A DNA stretch of 64,000 nucleotides from NCBI GenBank assembly GCA_965213775.1, contig CBDCAC010000005.1:372001-436000 (forward strand), in the 5' to 3' direction. Positions 37,301-45,309 of this stretch are shown in pieces (position 1 is the stretch's first letter; the number at the start of each line of letters is the position of its first letter). The stretch comes from Lichenicoccus sp965213775. Its GTDB lineage: Bacteria; Pseudomonadota; Alphaproteobacteria; Acetobacterales; Acetobacteraceae. The notes beneath the pieces were generated by a model. The model saw only the letters and a program-made list of their open reading frames with translations, was not told where the DNA came from and did not search any database. The translations under genes were made by a program, and so were the position numbers.

Positions 37301-38665
37301 CTACTTGGGCCTGTCCGACAGGTCCGGCGTTTCCTGGTGGCCGAACAGGCGCCGCGGCGTGTTCGACGTGAACCGCAGATGGAAGGCGGACGACATCTCG
37401 GCCGGCCTGATGCGCACCCAAGGGTCGGCGAGCTCTTCGGCCGAGAAGGCCTGGTCGACCTCGCTCTCGAAGCGCGATCGGTCGAGCTTGAAGTCTTGCG
37501 GCCCGATATGCGCGAGCTTGTAGCCGTTCGCGACCACCTCAATCGCGTCGATCTTCTCCGCGAGCGACAGGTTCACAATTGGCATGAACATGCAATCGTC
37601 CAGATCGCGCAGCCGAAGGCGCGGCCGGAAGCGGATCAGCGGATCGTCATGTGCATAGTGGACGGTGATCGATGGGATCGGGTCGACCCCGATCGAGCTT
37701 CCGCCGCCGACGGACACCAAGCCCCGTTCGGAATCCTCGCCGCCGTTGGCGTCCGCTGAACCCGCCTCTGCGGACGCTTCCGTCTCATCTGCCTCCTCAT
37801 CCTCTTCGCCAGGATGGGGCAGTTTCACGTGCTTCTCCCATTGTCCTGTCGCGATCCCGTGCGCGACTCCGGCGCGGTTCCGCTTTTGCTCCATATCGTC
37901 GCGGAACCGGTTGGCCTTGTCCGTCGAGCCGAACCAAAGCATTAAGATGTCGTGTGTGACGGCGCGCAAATAGAGGCTGGAGAAGGCGCGGAAGTGCCCG
38001 ATGTCCGTAGCTGGGTAACTCTGCTTCAGCCGGAAGCGCACGTAGATGCCGTTGAGCACGTCGCCTGCCTCTTGAAGAAACAGGATGCGCCCGAGGGTTC
38101 GCTCAATTCGCTGGAAGCCCGTCGAGACGACCTCCTGGATGCGGTCACCATACCGGGCGAGAAAGCTAGCTTGCTCGGCCTCGGAGAGGGGGATCATAAG
38201 GTGCTGGAAACGGATGAAGAAGCCCGCAGGCGAGTCGAGTTCGATCCGGAGCCGCTCCCGGTCGAGAATGTCGCAATGCTCTGTCCCGGCCTTCCGCGCC
38301 TCCTCCCTCATCTCCGACTGTTCGCCCATGGTGAAGTGGGAATTGGTCAGGAATGCGAAGACCTTGAGGTCCGACTTGGCGGTCACCGCCGACGCAAGAT
38401 CGCTGGTGAACTTTGCGCGGATGCGCTTCTTTTGTTCGTCCGAGTCATTCGCGCCATTGTGAAAGCCGACCGCGCCATAGGCGATCCGGCCGCCGTCATA
38501 GACCGCCTCGATATCGCGACCGCCATCCGGCCCACCGGACGGGTGCCGCGGCCGCACATCCGTATAGTGCGGATCAAGCGCGAGCACCGCCCGGCACATC
38601 TGTTCCCGGTCGCGCTGGTTGGCGTCGAGCCAGCTTCTGAGGCGAATGTCGGTATCGGTGGCCAT
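37301..38665 (-). CDS. Restriction-endonuclease-like protein with altered active site
   Basis: A 454-residue protein. Residues 20-130 look like an Mrr/PD-(D/E)XK domain: CRAVLALDPHYTDVRPRHPS, then GGPDGGRDIEAVYDGGR, where Asp47/Asp51 would be the metal ligand. The next strand should carry E/Q-x-K but reads AYGAVGFHNGA, with no lysine, so the nuclease may be inactive or use other residues. KVFAFLTNSHFT follows as the usual next strand. Residues 270-320 are acidic and low-complexity (GEEDEEADETEASAEAGSA). The C-terminal 130 residues are unrecognised. It is divergent from the ATPase-nuclease gene, with 190 bases between. Confidence 0.55.
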   Translation of the reverse strand: MATDTDIRLRSWLDANQRDREQMCRAVLALDPHYTDVRPRHPSGGPDGGRDIEAVYDGGRIAYGAVGFHNGANDSDEQKKRIRAKFTSDLASAVTAKSDLKVFAFLTNSHFTMGEQSEMREEARKAGTEHCDILDRERLRIELDSPAGFFIRFQHLMIPLSEAEQASFLARYGDRIQEVVSTGFQRIERTLGRILFLQEAGDVLNGIYVRFRLKQSYPATDIGHFRAFSSLYLRAVTHDILMLWFGSTDKANRFRDDMEQKRNRAGVAHGIATGQWEKHVKLPHPGEEDEEADETEASAEAGSADANGGEDSERGLVSVGGGSSIGVDPIPSITVHYAHDDPLIRFRPRLRLRDLDDCMFMPIVNLSLAEKIDAIEVVANGYKLAHIGPQDFKLDRSRFESEVDQAFSAEELADPWVRIRPAEMSSAFHLRFTSNTPRRLFGHQETPDLSDRPK

Positions 38666-38853
38666 GGCCCGACGCTAGCGATGAGGGGACGGCCAGTCGA
38701 GATCACCTGGCAAGCAGCCTAACCACAATGGCGCCTAGTCCGTTGTGACCCTGGCTGCGCCAAAGGCAGAATCTTAAGCCGTTTTGAGCATGGCAGCCGA
38801 TAGACAACACACGCTGATCCAGCCAGTCTTGGACAAGATCTAGGAACCTGTCT

Positions 38854-40242
38854 ATGTCGCTTCGACTTCCTTCTCGCTACGAAGACCTGGACACGGCGTT
38901 CCGTGGCCGCCTTCGTCCAAATCAGTCGTTAATCGCGATGGTGAAGCAGGCCTTTTCCTCCATGGAAATTAGTGGAGGCATCCGGTTGCTTCCCGTATTC
39001 GGCCAAAGCGGCAGTGGCAAGACGTCAGCTTCGCTAGAGATTGGAACGCATCTTCCGGAACTTCACGTCGAGAAGCTCCCTCGCGAGGCAGTTGAAGATG
39101 CGGGAGCCTTACGAAGTGTCCTTGATGAGACGCTGCACCGTGCAAAGAATAGGCGGCTGGTTGCTGTGATCGATCAATACGAGGAAGTGGCAGCACAGCG
39201 CACCGCAATCCCATCTGCCTTCGTTGAAACCCTTAGCCTTTTAGACCGGAACCGGGATCGACGAGATCCAGTGCTGTTTATCTGGCTAACCACGAGCAGA
39301 CAGTTTCAATCGGAACTCGCGAACGCGACGAGCCGGAACAAGCGTATCCTAGTGGCCGGCGACTTCGAAATCGCGAGTGTGAAGCGAGACGACTGGCCAT
39401 CAATTATTCAGGAAACTTTTCAGTTCCATAACCAGGAGAGGGCACTGTCGGACTATGAAGTCCTGGAGGTCGATTTGGACGAAATCAGCTATGAGGCCGG
39501 GACTCTCGGTTCAGCAATCGAGGACACAGGCACACGCTTAGCAAAATACGCCACAACTCTACACGATCTCTCTACATATCAGATCGTAATGCTATGGCCT
39601 GTCACTGACGGCCTCCGCATTAGTAGGATTCAGCAATTTACCGATCCAAGACAGGGATATAAATTAGACTGGAATGCATGGTACCGTCAGCTAAACTCTG
39701 ACGATCAAGCACAGTTGCCTTTGCGCGAGTACAATCGCGCAAGGTTATACTTCGACGTCCGGCTCGTGCCCATTGCAGCGGCAGACATCTACCCGCTTTG
39801 CCGGGATTTGAAGAGCGATACCTTCGAACCAGGTATGAGCTACTTGGAACGGTTCCAGAACACCCATTTCTATTCGATTGTGTCCGGGCGGTGGTCATCC
39901 GAGAATTACGCGCCGCTGCGTGAGCGTGAGTCTCAACGGGCAGAACAGGCGCGGGCCTGGTATCAGACGGTAACGACGGAGCCGACAGCCCTTGGGAAGA
40001 GGCTTGCCAAGTGCCTGACGAAGTTAGGCATACCGAGCAATTATGAGCAGACCTTGACATCCCCGCACGGTAAGGTCAGAGCCGATCTGTTGATCGACCG
40101 TACACCGGTGGTCCCGCCAAGTGTCATTGTTGAGATGAAGGCATATAGTCCAGAAAATACGATGCCTTCGACTATAGCCTCTTCCGTTCTGACGACACTA
40201 AAACGACATGCACAGTTCGCCGGCTTTATAGCGCGACAGTAA
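38854..40242 (+). CDS. P-loop ATPase fused to a PD-(D/E)XK nuclease
   Basis: A 462-residue protein. Residues 1-200 form a P-loop NTPase: Walker A VFGQSGSGKTSASLEIG (residues 49-63), Walker B RLVAVIDQYEEV with Asp107 and Glu110/111, and a sensor-like strand VLFIWLTTSR. The C-terminus is a nuclease of the PD-(D/E)XK type: helix Glu in NYEQTL, KVRADLLIDR with Asp411, and SVIVEMKAYS with Glu427 and Lys429, a standard D-x15-E-x-K. The middle about 200 residues are unrecognised. AGGAA lies 7 bases before the ATG. Codon use is AT-richer than the chromosome. No known named defence system with exactly this pair is recalled. Confidence 0.65.
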   Translation: MSLRLPSRYEDLDTAFRGRLRPNQSLIAMVKQAFSSMEISGGIRLLPVFGQSGSGKTSASLEIGTHLPELHVEKLPREAVEDAGALRSVLDETLHRAKNRRLVAVIDQYEEVAAQRTAIPSAFVETLSLLDRNRDRRDPVLFIWLTTSRQFQSELANATSRNKRILVAGDFEIASVKRDDWPSIIQETFQFHNQERALSDYEVLEVDLDEISYEAGTLGSAIEDTGTRLAKYATTLHDLSTYQIVMLWPVTDGLRISRIQQFTDPRQGYKLDWNAWYRQLNSDDQAQLPLREYNRARLYFDVRLVPIAAADIYPLCRDLKSDTFEPGMSYLERFQNTHFYSIVSGRWSSENYAPLRERESQRAEQARAWYQTVTTEPTALGKRLAKCLTKLGIPSNYEQTLTSPHGKVRADLLIDRTPVVPPSVIVEMKAYSPENTMPSTIASSVLTTLKRHAQFAGFIARQ

Positions 40243-40564
40243 GAAAGCACGGTTTAAGCTATCTTTGGTGCCAAACCGGCATAAAGCCGCAGGCGGGATG
40301 CCGTAGAAGCAGTGTAAATCCGATCTACAGCCGTCAGCATGAGGCAACCCGAACGTCCGCTTCTTCCAAGTCGCACCCGAAAGCGGAACTTCCGGTTCCG
40401 GCCACTTCGAGCCGAACGGGGTCAGGCAGCCTGTCTGGACTTCATGACTTCTCGAAACATGCTTCGTTGCGGGAGGTAGCTGGGGTCATCGGCGCGGACA
40501 AGCTACGGCGACGGCGACTCATCACTGGAAGCGAGCCACACCCCAGTACTCCAGCCACGCGCTC
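40243..40564. other. Non-coding right flank of the island
   Basis: 322 bases between the ATPase-nuclease and kdpC. No convincing gene on either strand. GC rises toward kdpC. It contains CCCGAAAGCGGA (40376-40387), matching the left flank, and an inverted pair GTCCGCTTCTTCC...GAAAGCGGAAC. No tRNA or clear attachment site is visible. Confidence 0.55.
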
Positions 40565-41152
40565 TCAGTGCAGCTGATCGAGGGCGAGGTTCAGCGACAG
40601 CACGTTGACGTGGGCGGCGCCGAGCAGGCCGAGCGTCGGGCCCACGGTATGCGCCGACACCAGCGCCAGCACCCGGTCGCGCGGCAGGTGGCGCGCGCTC
40701 GCGACGCGCGCGACCTGGCGCTGCGCGGTGTCGGGAGAGATGTCGGGATCCAGCCCCGAGCCGGAGGTGGTGACCGCGTCGCCCGGCGCGCCGGGGCCGC
40801 CGGCGCCGGGCAGGTCGCCCTTGACGCGGTCGACCAGCGCCTTCGAGGTGGAGGCCAGGTTCGAGGCGCTCGAGGTGCTGGCGTCGTACGGCGTCGGCAC
40901 CGTCTTGCTGGGATCCTTCGGATCGGTGCCGGTGATCGCCGACGGGCGGCCGTGGAAGTAGCGCGCGCTCGTGAAGGCCTGACCGATCAGCGACGAGCCG
41001 ACCGCGTGGCCGCCGGCGTACACCACGCTGCCGGCGGCGGCGGAAGGCAACACCACGCCGCCGAGGCCCACGAAGCCGAGCGGGAAGGCAAGGCCGAGGA
41101 GCAGCGTGAACAGGATCACCATGGTGCCGGCGGGACGGAGATGGGCGAGCAT
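40565..41152 (-). CDS. kdpC: Potassium-transporting ATPase subunit KdpC
   Basis: A 195-residue KdpC. One N-terminal membrane helix (MVILFTLLLGLAFPLGFVGL) is followed by the typical IGQAFTSARYFHGRPSA motif and GSGLDPDISPDTAQRQVARVA, with the conserved SGLDP. KdpC holds the KdpFABC complex together and helps ATP binding. It is the last gene of the kdp operon, 13 bases after kdpB. Confidence 0.96.
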   Translation of the reverse strand: MLAHLRPAGTMVILFTLLLGLAFPLGFVGLGGVVLPSAAAGSVVYAGGHAVGSSLIGQAFTSARYFHGRPSAITGTDPKDPSKTVPTPYDASTSSASNLASTSKALVDRVKGDLPGAGGPGAPGDAVTTSGSGLDPDISPDTAQRQVARVASARHLPRDRVLALVSAHTVGPTLGLLGAAHVNVLSLNLALDQLH

Positions 41153-41165
41153 GAGGATCGCTCCT

Positions 41166-43229
41166 TCAGGCGAAGATGTGCAGCGCGGTGAGGACCATGT
41201 CGATCAGCTTGATGCCGGCGAACGGCGCCAGGATGCCGCCCACGCCGTAGATCAGCAGGTTGCGACGCAGCAGCGCCGCGGCACCGATGGCGCGGAAGCG
41301 CACCCCGCGCAGCGCCAGCGGCACCAGGGCGACGATCACCAGCGCATTGAAGATCACCGCCGACAGGATCGCACTCTGCGGCGTCGAGAGCCGCATGATG
41401 TTGAGTGCCTGCAGCCCGGGATAGGAGGACACGAAGATCGCGGGCAGGATCGCGAAGTATTTCGAGATGTCGTTGGCGATCGAGAACGTGGTCAGCGCGC
41501 CGCGGGTGATCAGCAGCTGCTTGCCGATCTCGACGATCTCGATCAGCTTGGTCGGATCGCTGTCCAGGTCGACCATGTTGCCGGCCTCGCGCGCTGCCTG
41601 GGTGCCGGTCTGCATCGCGACACCGACATCGGCCTGGGCGAGTGCCGGCGCGTCGTTGGTGCCGTCGCCGCACATCGCCACCAGCCGGCCTTCCGCCTGC
41701 GCCTTTCGTATGTAGCCGAGCTTGTCCTGCGGCGTCGCCTCGGCGATGAAGTCGTCGACGCCGGCCTCGCCCGCGATGGTGGCGGCGGTCACCCGGTTGT
41801 CGCCGGTCACCATCACCGTGCGTATGCCCATCTGCCGCAGGGCCGCGAAGCGCTCGCGTATGCCCGGCTTGACGGTGTCCTTGAGCTCGATCACGCCGAG
41901 CAGCGTGGTGTCGACCGCGACCGCGAGCGGGGTGCCGCCGGCGCGGCTGATGCGGTCCACCGCGGCGGTAAAGGCCGGCGGCGGGGCGGCGCCGCCCACC
42001 GCGGCGAGCACGGAATCGACCGCGCCCTTGCGCCAGGCATGCCCGTCTTGGTCCAGCCCGGACAGCCGGGTGTTGGCAGAGAACGCGATCAGGTGGGCGG
42101 CGTCGGACAGCGTCCCCTGTGCCGCGTGGCGGTCGCGCACGAAGCTGACGATGGCGCGGCCCTCCGGGGTCTCGTCGCCGAGCGAGCACAGCAGCACCGC
42201 CTCGGCGAGCCTGCCCAGCGTGACGCCCGGGACGGGGATGATCTCGGCCGGCATGCGGTTGCCGAAGGTGATGGTGCCGGTCTTGTCGAGCAGCAGCGCG
42301 TCGACGTCGCCGGCCGCCTCGACGGCGCGGCCCGAGGTCGCGATCACGTTGAAGCGGATCAGCCGGTCCATGCCGGCGATGCCGATCGCCGACAGCAGGC
42401 CGCCGATGGTGGTCGGGATCAGCGTCACCAGCAGGGCGGCGAGCACCGGTATGGTGAGCAGGGTGCCGGAGTAGTGCGCGAAACCGACCAGGGTCGTGAC
42501 CGCGATCAGGAAGATGATGGTCAGGCCGGCGAGCAGGATGTCGAGCGCGATCTCGTTGGGCGTCTTGCGACGCTCTGCACCCTCGACCAGCTTGATCATG
42601 CGGTCGATGAAGGTATGGCCCGGATCGGCGGTGATGCGCACCACCAGCCAGTCCGACATCACCTGGGTGCCGCCGGTCACGGCGCTGCGGTCGCCGCCGG
42701 ATTCGCGGATCACGGGTGCGGACTCGCCGGTGATCGCGCTCTCGTTGACCGAGGCGATGCCGCGGACGATCTCGCCGTCCGACGGCACGGTGTCGCCGGC
42801 CTCGACCAGCACCACGTCGCCGGCGCGCAGGTCCGGCCCCGGCACCGGCTGCCAGAAGGCGTTGTCGCGGGCGTCGACCAGGCGCTTGGCCAGCGTCTGG
42901 GTGCGGCTGCGTCGCAGGCTCTCGGCGCGCGCCCGGCCGCGGCCCTCGGCCACCGCCTCGGCGAACGTCGCGAACAGCACCGTCAGCCACAGCCAGGCGG
43001 CGATGGTGAGCGCGAAGCCGGCCTGCTGGCCGGGCTGCTGCACGAACAGCGCGCGCAGCCCGAGCAGGGTGGTCAGCACCGCCACGATCTCGGTCACGAA
43101 GATGACCGGGTTGTGCATCAGGCCGCGCGGGTTGAGCTTGCGGAAGGCGTCCGCGACAGCGCGCAGGATGATCGCGCGGTCGAACAGGGTGATGGCGGCG
43201 GTCTCGGCCTGAGGCGCGTGTGCGTCCAC
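41166..43229 (-). CDS. kdpB: Potassium-transporting ATPase ATP-binding subunit KdpB
   Basis: A 687-residue P-type ATPase. The phosphorylation motif is DALLLDKTGTITFGNRMPAE. TGESAPVIRESGGDRSAVTGGT is the actuator-domain TGES loop, and MCGDGTNDAPALAQADVGVA the hinge motif. MHNPVIFVTEI marks the first membrane helices. The start is GTG at 43229 (MDAHAPQAETA). Together with KdpA, F and C it forms the high-affinity inner-membrane K+ pump induced at low potassium. No kdpD/kdpE sensor pair lies in the window. Confidence 0.97.
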   Translation of the reverse strand: MDAHAPQAETAAITLFDRAIILRAVADAFRKLNPRGLMHNPVIFVTEIVAVLTTLLGLRALFVQQPGQQAGFALTIAAWLWLTVLFATFAEAVAEGRGRARAESLRRSRTQTLAKRLVDARDNAFWQPVPGPDLRAGDVVLVEAGDTVPSDGEIVRGIASVNESAITGESAPVIRESGGDRSAVTGGTQVMSDWLVVRITADPGHTFIDRMIKLVEGAERRKTPNEIALDILLAGLTIIFLIAVTTLVGFAHYSGTLLTIPVLAALLVTLIPTTIGGLLSAIGIAGMDRLIRFNVIATSGRAVEAAGDVDALLLDKTGTITFGNRMPAEIIPVPGVTLGRLAEAVLLCSLGDETPEGRAIVSFVRDRHAAQGTLSDAAHLIAFSANTRLSGLDQDGHAWRKGAVDSVLAAVGGAAPPPAFTAAVDRISRAGGTPLAVAVDTTLLGVIELKDTVKPGIRERFAALRQMGIRTVMVTGDNRVTAATIAGEAGVDDFIAEATPQDKLGYIRKAQAEGRLVAMCGDGTNDAPALAQADVGVAMQTGTQAAREAGNMVDLDSDPTKLIEIVEIGKQLLITRGALTTFSIANDISKYFAILPAIFVSSYPGLQALNIMRLSTPQSAILSAVIFNALVIVALVPLALRGVRFRAIGAAALLRRNLLIYGVGGILAPFAGIKLIDMVLTALHIFA

Positions 43230-43269
43230 GGGTGCGTATCCTTGCGTTCGGGCGCTGGGTTCGGGTCGG

Positions 43270-44979
43270 TCAGTAGGTGGTGCCGGCGCCGAGCACGACC
43301 TGCTCGGCGAGCGGGCCGAGCGCGTCGGCGGGCATGAACTGCAGGCCGCCCAGCACGATGATCACGCCGACCAGCAGGCCGACGAACAGCGGCCCGGTGG
43401 TGGGAAAGGTGCCGGCCGAGGGCGGCAGCTTCGGCTTGGCGGCGAGCGAGCCCGCGATCGCCAGCACCGGCACCATCACTGCGAAGCGGCCGAACAGCAT
43501 CGCCAGCCCCTGGCCGTAGATCAGCAGCGGCCCGGTCGCGGTGATGCCGGCGAACGCGCTGCCGTTGTTCTCGGTGGCCGACGTCCAGGCGTAGAGCATC
43601 TCGGTCAGGCCGTGCGGGCCGGCATTGGCGAGCGCCCCGGTGCCCGCCGGCAGCACCATCGACAGGCCGGCGCCGCACAGGATGAACAGCGACTGGATCA
43701 GCAGCGCCAGCATCGCCAGCTTGATCTCGCGCGCCTGCACCTTCTTGCCGAGATATTCCGGGGTCCGGCCGACCATCAGCCCGGCCACGAACACCGACAG
43801 CAGCGCGAACACGATGATGTAGTACATCCCCGATCCGACGCCGCCCGGCGTGACCTCGCCGAGCTGCATCAGGAACAGCGGCACCAGCCCCCCGAGCGGG
43901 GTGAAGCTGTCGGTGAAGCCGGCGACGGCGCCGCAGGAGGTGCCGGTGGCGGCGATGTTGAACAGGGCGGTCAGGGCGACGCCGAAGCGGACCTCCTTGC
44001 CCTCCAGGTTGCCCATCGACGGGTCGACGCCGGCGGCGGTGAGCAGCGGGTTGCCGTGCGCCTCGGCGGCGTAGGCGGCGTAGGCGGCGGCGGTCAGCAC
44101 CAGCGCCATGGCGACGAACAGCGCAACGCCCTGGCGCGGCGCGCCGACGATGCGGCCGAACATCACCGGCAGCGCGAACGGGATCAGCAGCAGCAGCCAG
44201 GTCTCGAAGGCGCAGGTGAACGCGGTCGGATCCTCGTAGGGATGCGCGCTGTTGGCGTTGAAGAAGCCGCCGCCGTTGGTGCCGAGCTCCTTGATCGCCT
44301 CCTGGAAGGCGACCGGCCCCATCGAGAGGGTCTGCTTGGCGCCCTCCAGCGTGGTCATGTCGGGCCAGGCGCGCAGCGTCTGCGGCACGCCGCTCGCCAT
44401 CAGCACCAAGGCGGCCAGCACGGTGATCGGCAGCAGCAGGTAGAGCGTGATCCGGGTGGCGTCGACGTAGAAGTTGCCGAGCGTGCGCAGGCCGCCGCCG
44501 GCGAAGGCGCGCGACAGGGCGACCGCGACCGCGATCCCGGTCGCGGCCGAGAGGAACATGTGCGTCGTCAGCCCCAGCATCTGCGCGCCGTCGGAGATCG
44601 AGGCCTCCGGCACGTAGGACTGCCAGTTGGTGTTGGTTACGAAGCTGATCGCGGTGTTGAAGGCGAGGCCGGGCGCCATGCCGACGATGTGCTGCGGGTT
44701 GAACGGCAGGTAGTACTGCAGCCGCAGGATCGCGTAGAGCAGCGCGAAATGCAGCGCGTTCAGCATCAGCACCGCGAGCGCGTAGTCGCGCCAGCCCATC
44801 TGCCGGGCCGGATCGACGCCGCACAGCCGGTATAGCCCGGCCTCGACCGGTTCCAGCACGGGCGAGAGGACGTTGCGGCCCCCCTGCACGAGTGCCGCGA
44901 TGAAGCGGCCGACTGGAACGGCGCAGGCGAACACGAGCGCCAGCACCAGCGCGATCTGCGCCACACCGATAAAATTCAT
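43270..44979 (-). CDS. kdpA: Potassium-transporting ATPase K+-binding subunit KdpA
   Basis: A 569-residue channel-like subunit with about ten membrane helices. Selectivity-filter-like segments include SFVTNTNWQSY, ELGTNGGGFFNANSAHPYE, and TSATENNGSAFAG. Length is near that of E. coli KdpA (557). ATG 44979 is followed by MNFIGVAQIALVLALVFACA, a first membrane helix. It is separated from kdpB by 40 bases and follows kdpF. Confidence 0.97.
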   Translation of the reverse strand: MNFIGVAQIALVLALVFACAVPVGRFIAALVQGGRNVLSPVLEPVEAGLYRLCGVDPARQMGWRDYALAVLMLNALHFALLYAILRLQYYLPFNPQHIVGMAPGLAFNTAISFVTNTNWQSYVPEASISDGAQMLGLTTHMFLSAATGIAVAVALSRAFAGGGLRTLGNFYVDATRITLYLLLPITVLAALVLMASGVPQTLRAWPDMTTLEGAKQTLSMGPVAFQEAIKELGTNGGGFFNANSAHPYEDPTAFTCAFETWLLLLIPFALPVMFGRIVGAPRQGVALFVAMALVLTAAAYAAYAAEAHGNPLLTAAGVDPSMGNLEGKEVRFGVALTALFNIAATGTSCGAVAGFTDSFTPLGGLVPLFLMQLGEVTPGGVGSGMYYIIVFALLSVFVAGLMVGRTPEYLGKKVQAREIKLAMLALLIQSLFILCGAGLSMVLPAGTGALANAGPHGLTEMLYAWTSATENNGSAFAGITATGPLLIYGQGLAMLFGRFAVMVPVLAIAGSLAAKPKLPPSAGTFPTTGPLFVGLLVGVIIVLGGLQFMPADALGPLAEQVVLGAGTTY

Positions 44980-45001
44980 GAGGGGCTTCCCGGAAGCGCG
45001 G

Positions 45002-45088
45002 TCAGAAATCTTCCGGACGCACCAGCGCCCAGAACAGGTAGACCAGCAGGAACAGCGCGGTCAGGGCGCCGAGGATGAGGTCGGACAT
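45002..45088 (-). CDS. kdpF: KdpF small subunit
   Basis: A 28-residue single-helix protein: MSDLILGALTALFLLVYLFW followed by ALVRPEDF. This is the classic KdpF pattern of a hydrophobic helix, then a short L-x-R-P-E-x-F tail. KdpF stabilises the KdpABC complex. It ends 22 bases before the kdpA start. Confidence 0.92.
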   Translation of the reverse strand: MSDLILGALTALFLLVYLFWALVRPEDF

Positions 45089-45092
45089 CGGC

Positions 45093-45176
45093 TCAGATCC
45101 GGTCGCACAGGGCGGCGTAGCCGGCCATCAGCAGGATGAGGCCGGTGCCGAGGATCAGCAGGAAGAGGTCGAACAT
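45093..45176 (-). CDS. 27-residue membrane peptide leading the kdp operon
   Basis: A very short frame directly upstream of kdpF, with only 4 bases between them: MFDLFLLILGTGLILLMAGY followed by AALCDRI. One hydrophobic helix and a polar end containing CDR. Similar tiny frames are found at this place in other alphaproteobacterial kdp operons, usually unnamed. The tight spacing and hydrophobicity make a translated accessory peptide likely. Its function is unknown. Confidence 0.7.
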   Translation of the reverse strand: MFDLFLLILGTGLILLMAGYAALCDRI

Positions 45177-45309
45177 GAGGTGCCCGCGTGGGTTGGACGT
45201 ATCGTTCTCGCGCCGTGAGACCTAGGCGCGGGCGGCATAAAGGCGCGATACGCGTTGCCGGACGCCGTCATAAAGGCGACGTAAAGCCGCATCGAAGGAG
45301 GGTCGCCGG

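Noticed and set aside
41106..43337. 743-residue forward frame antisense to kdpB
   Set aside because: Arg/His/Gly-rich composition, no domain, and fully opposite a certain gene.
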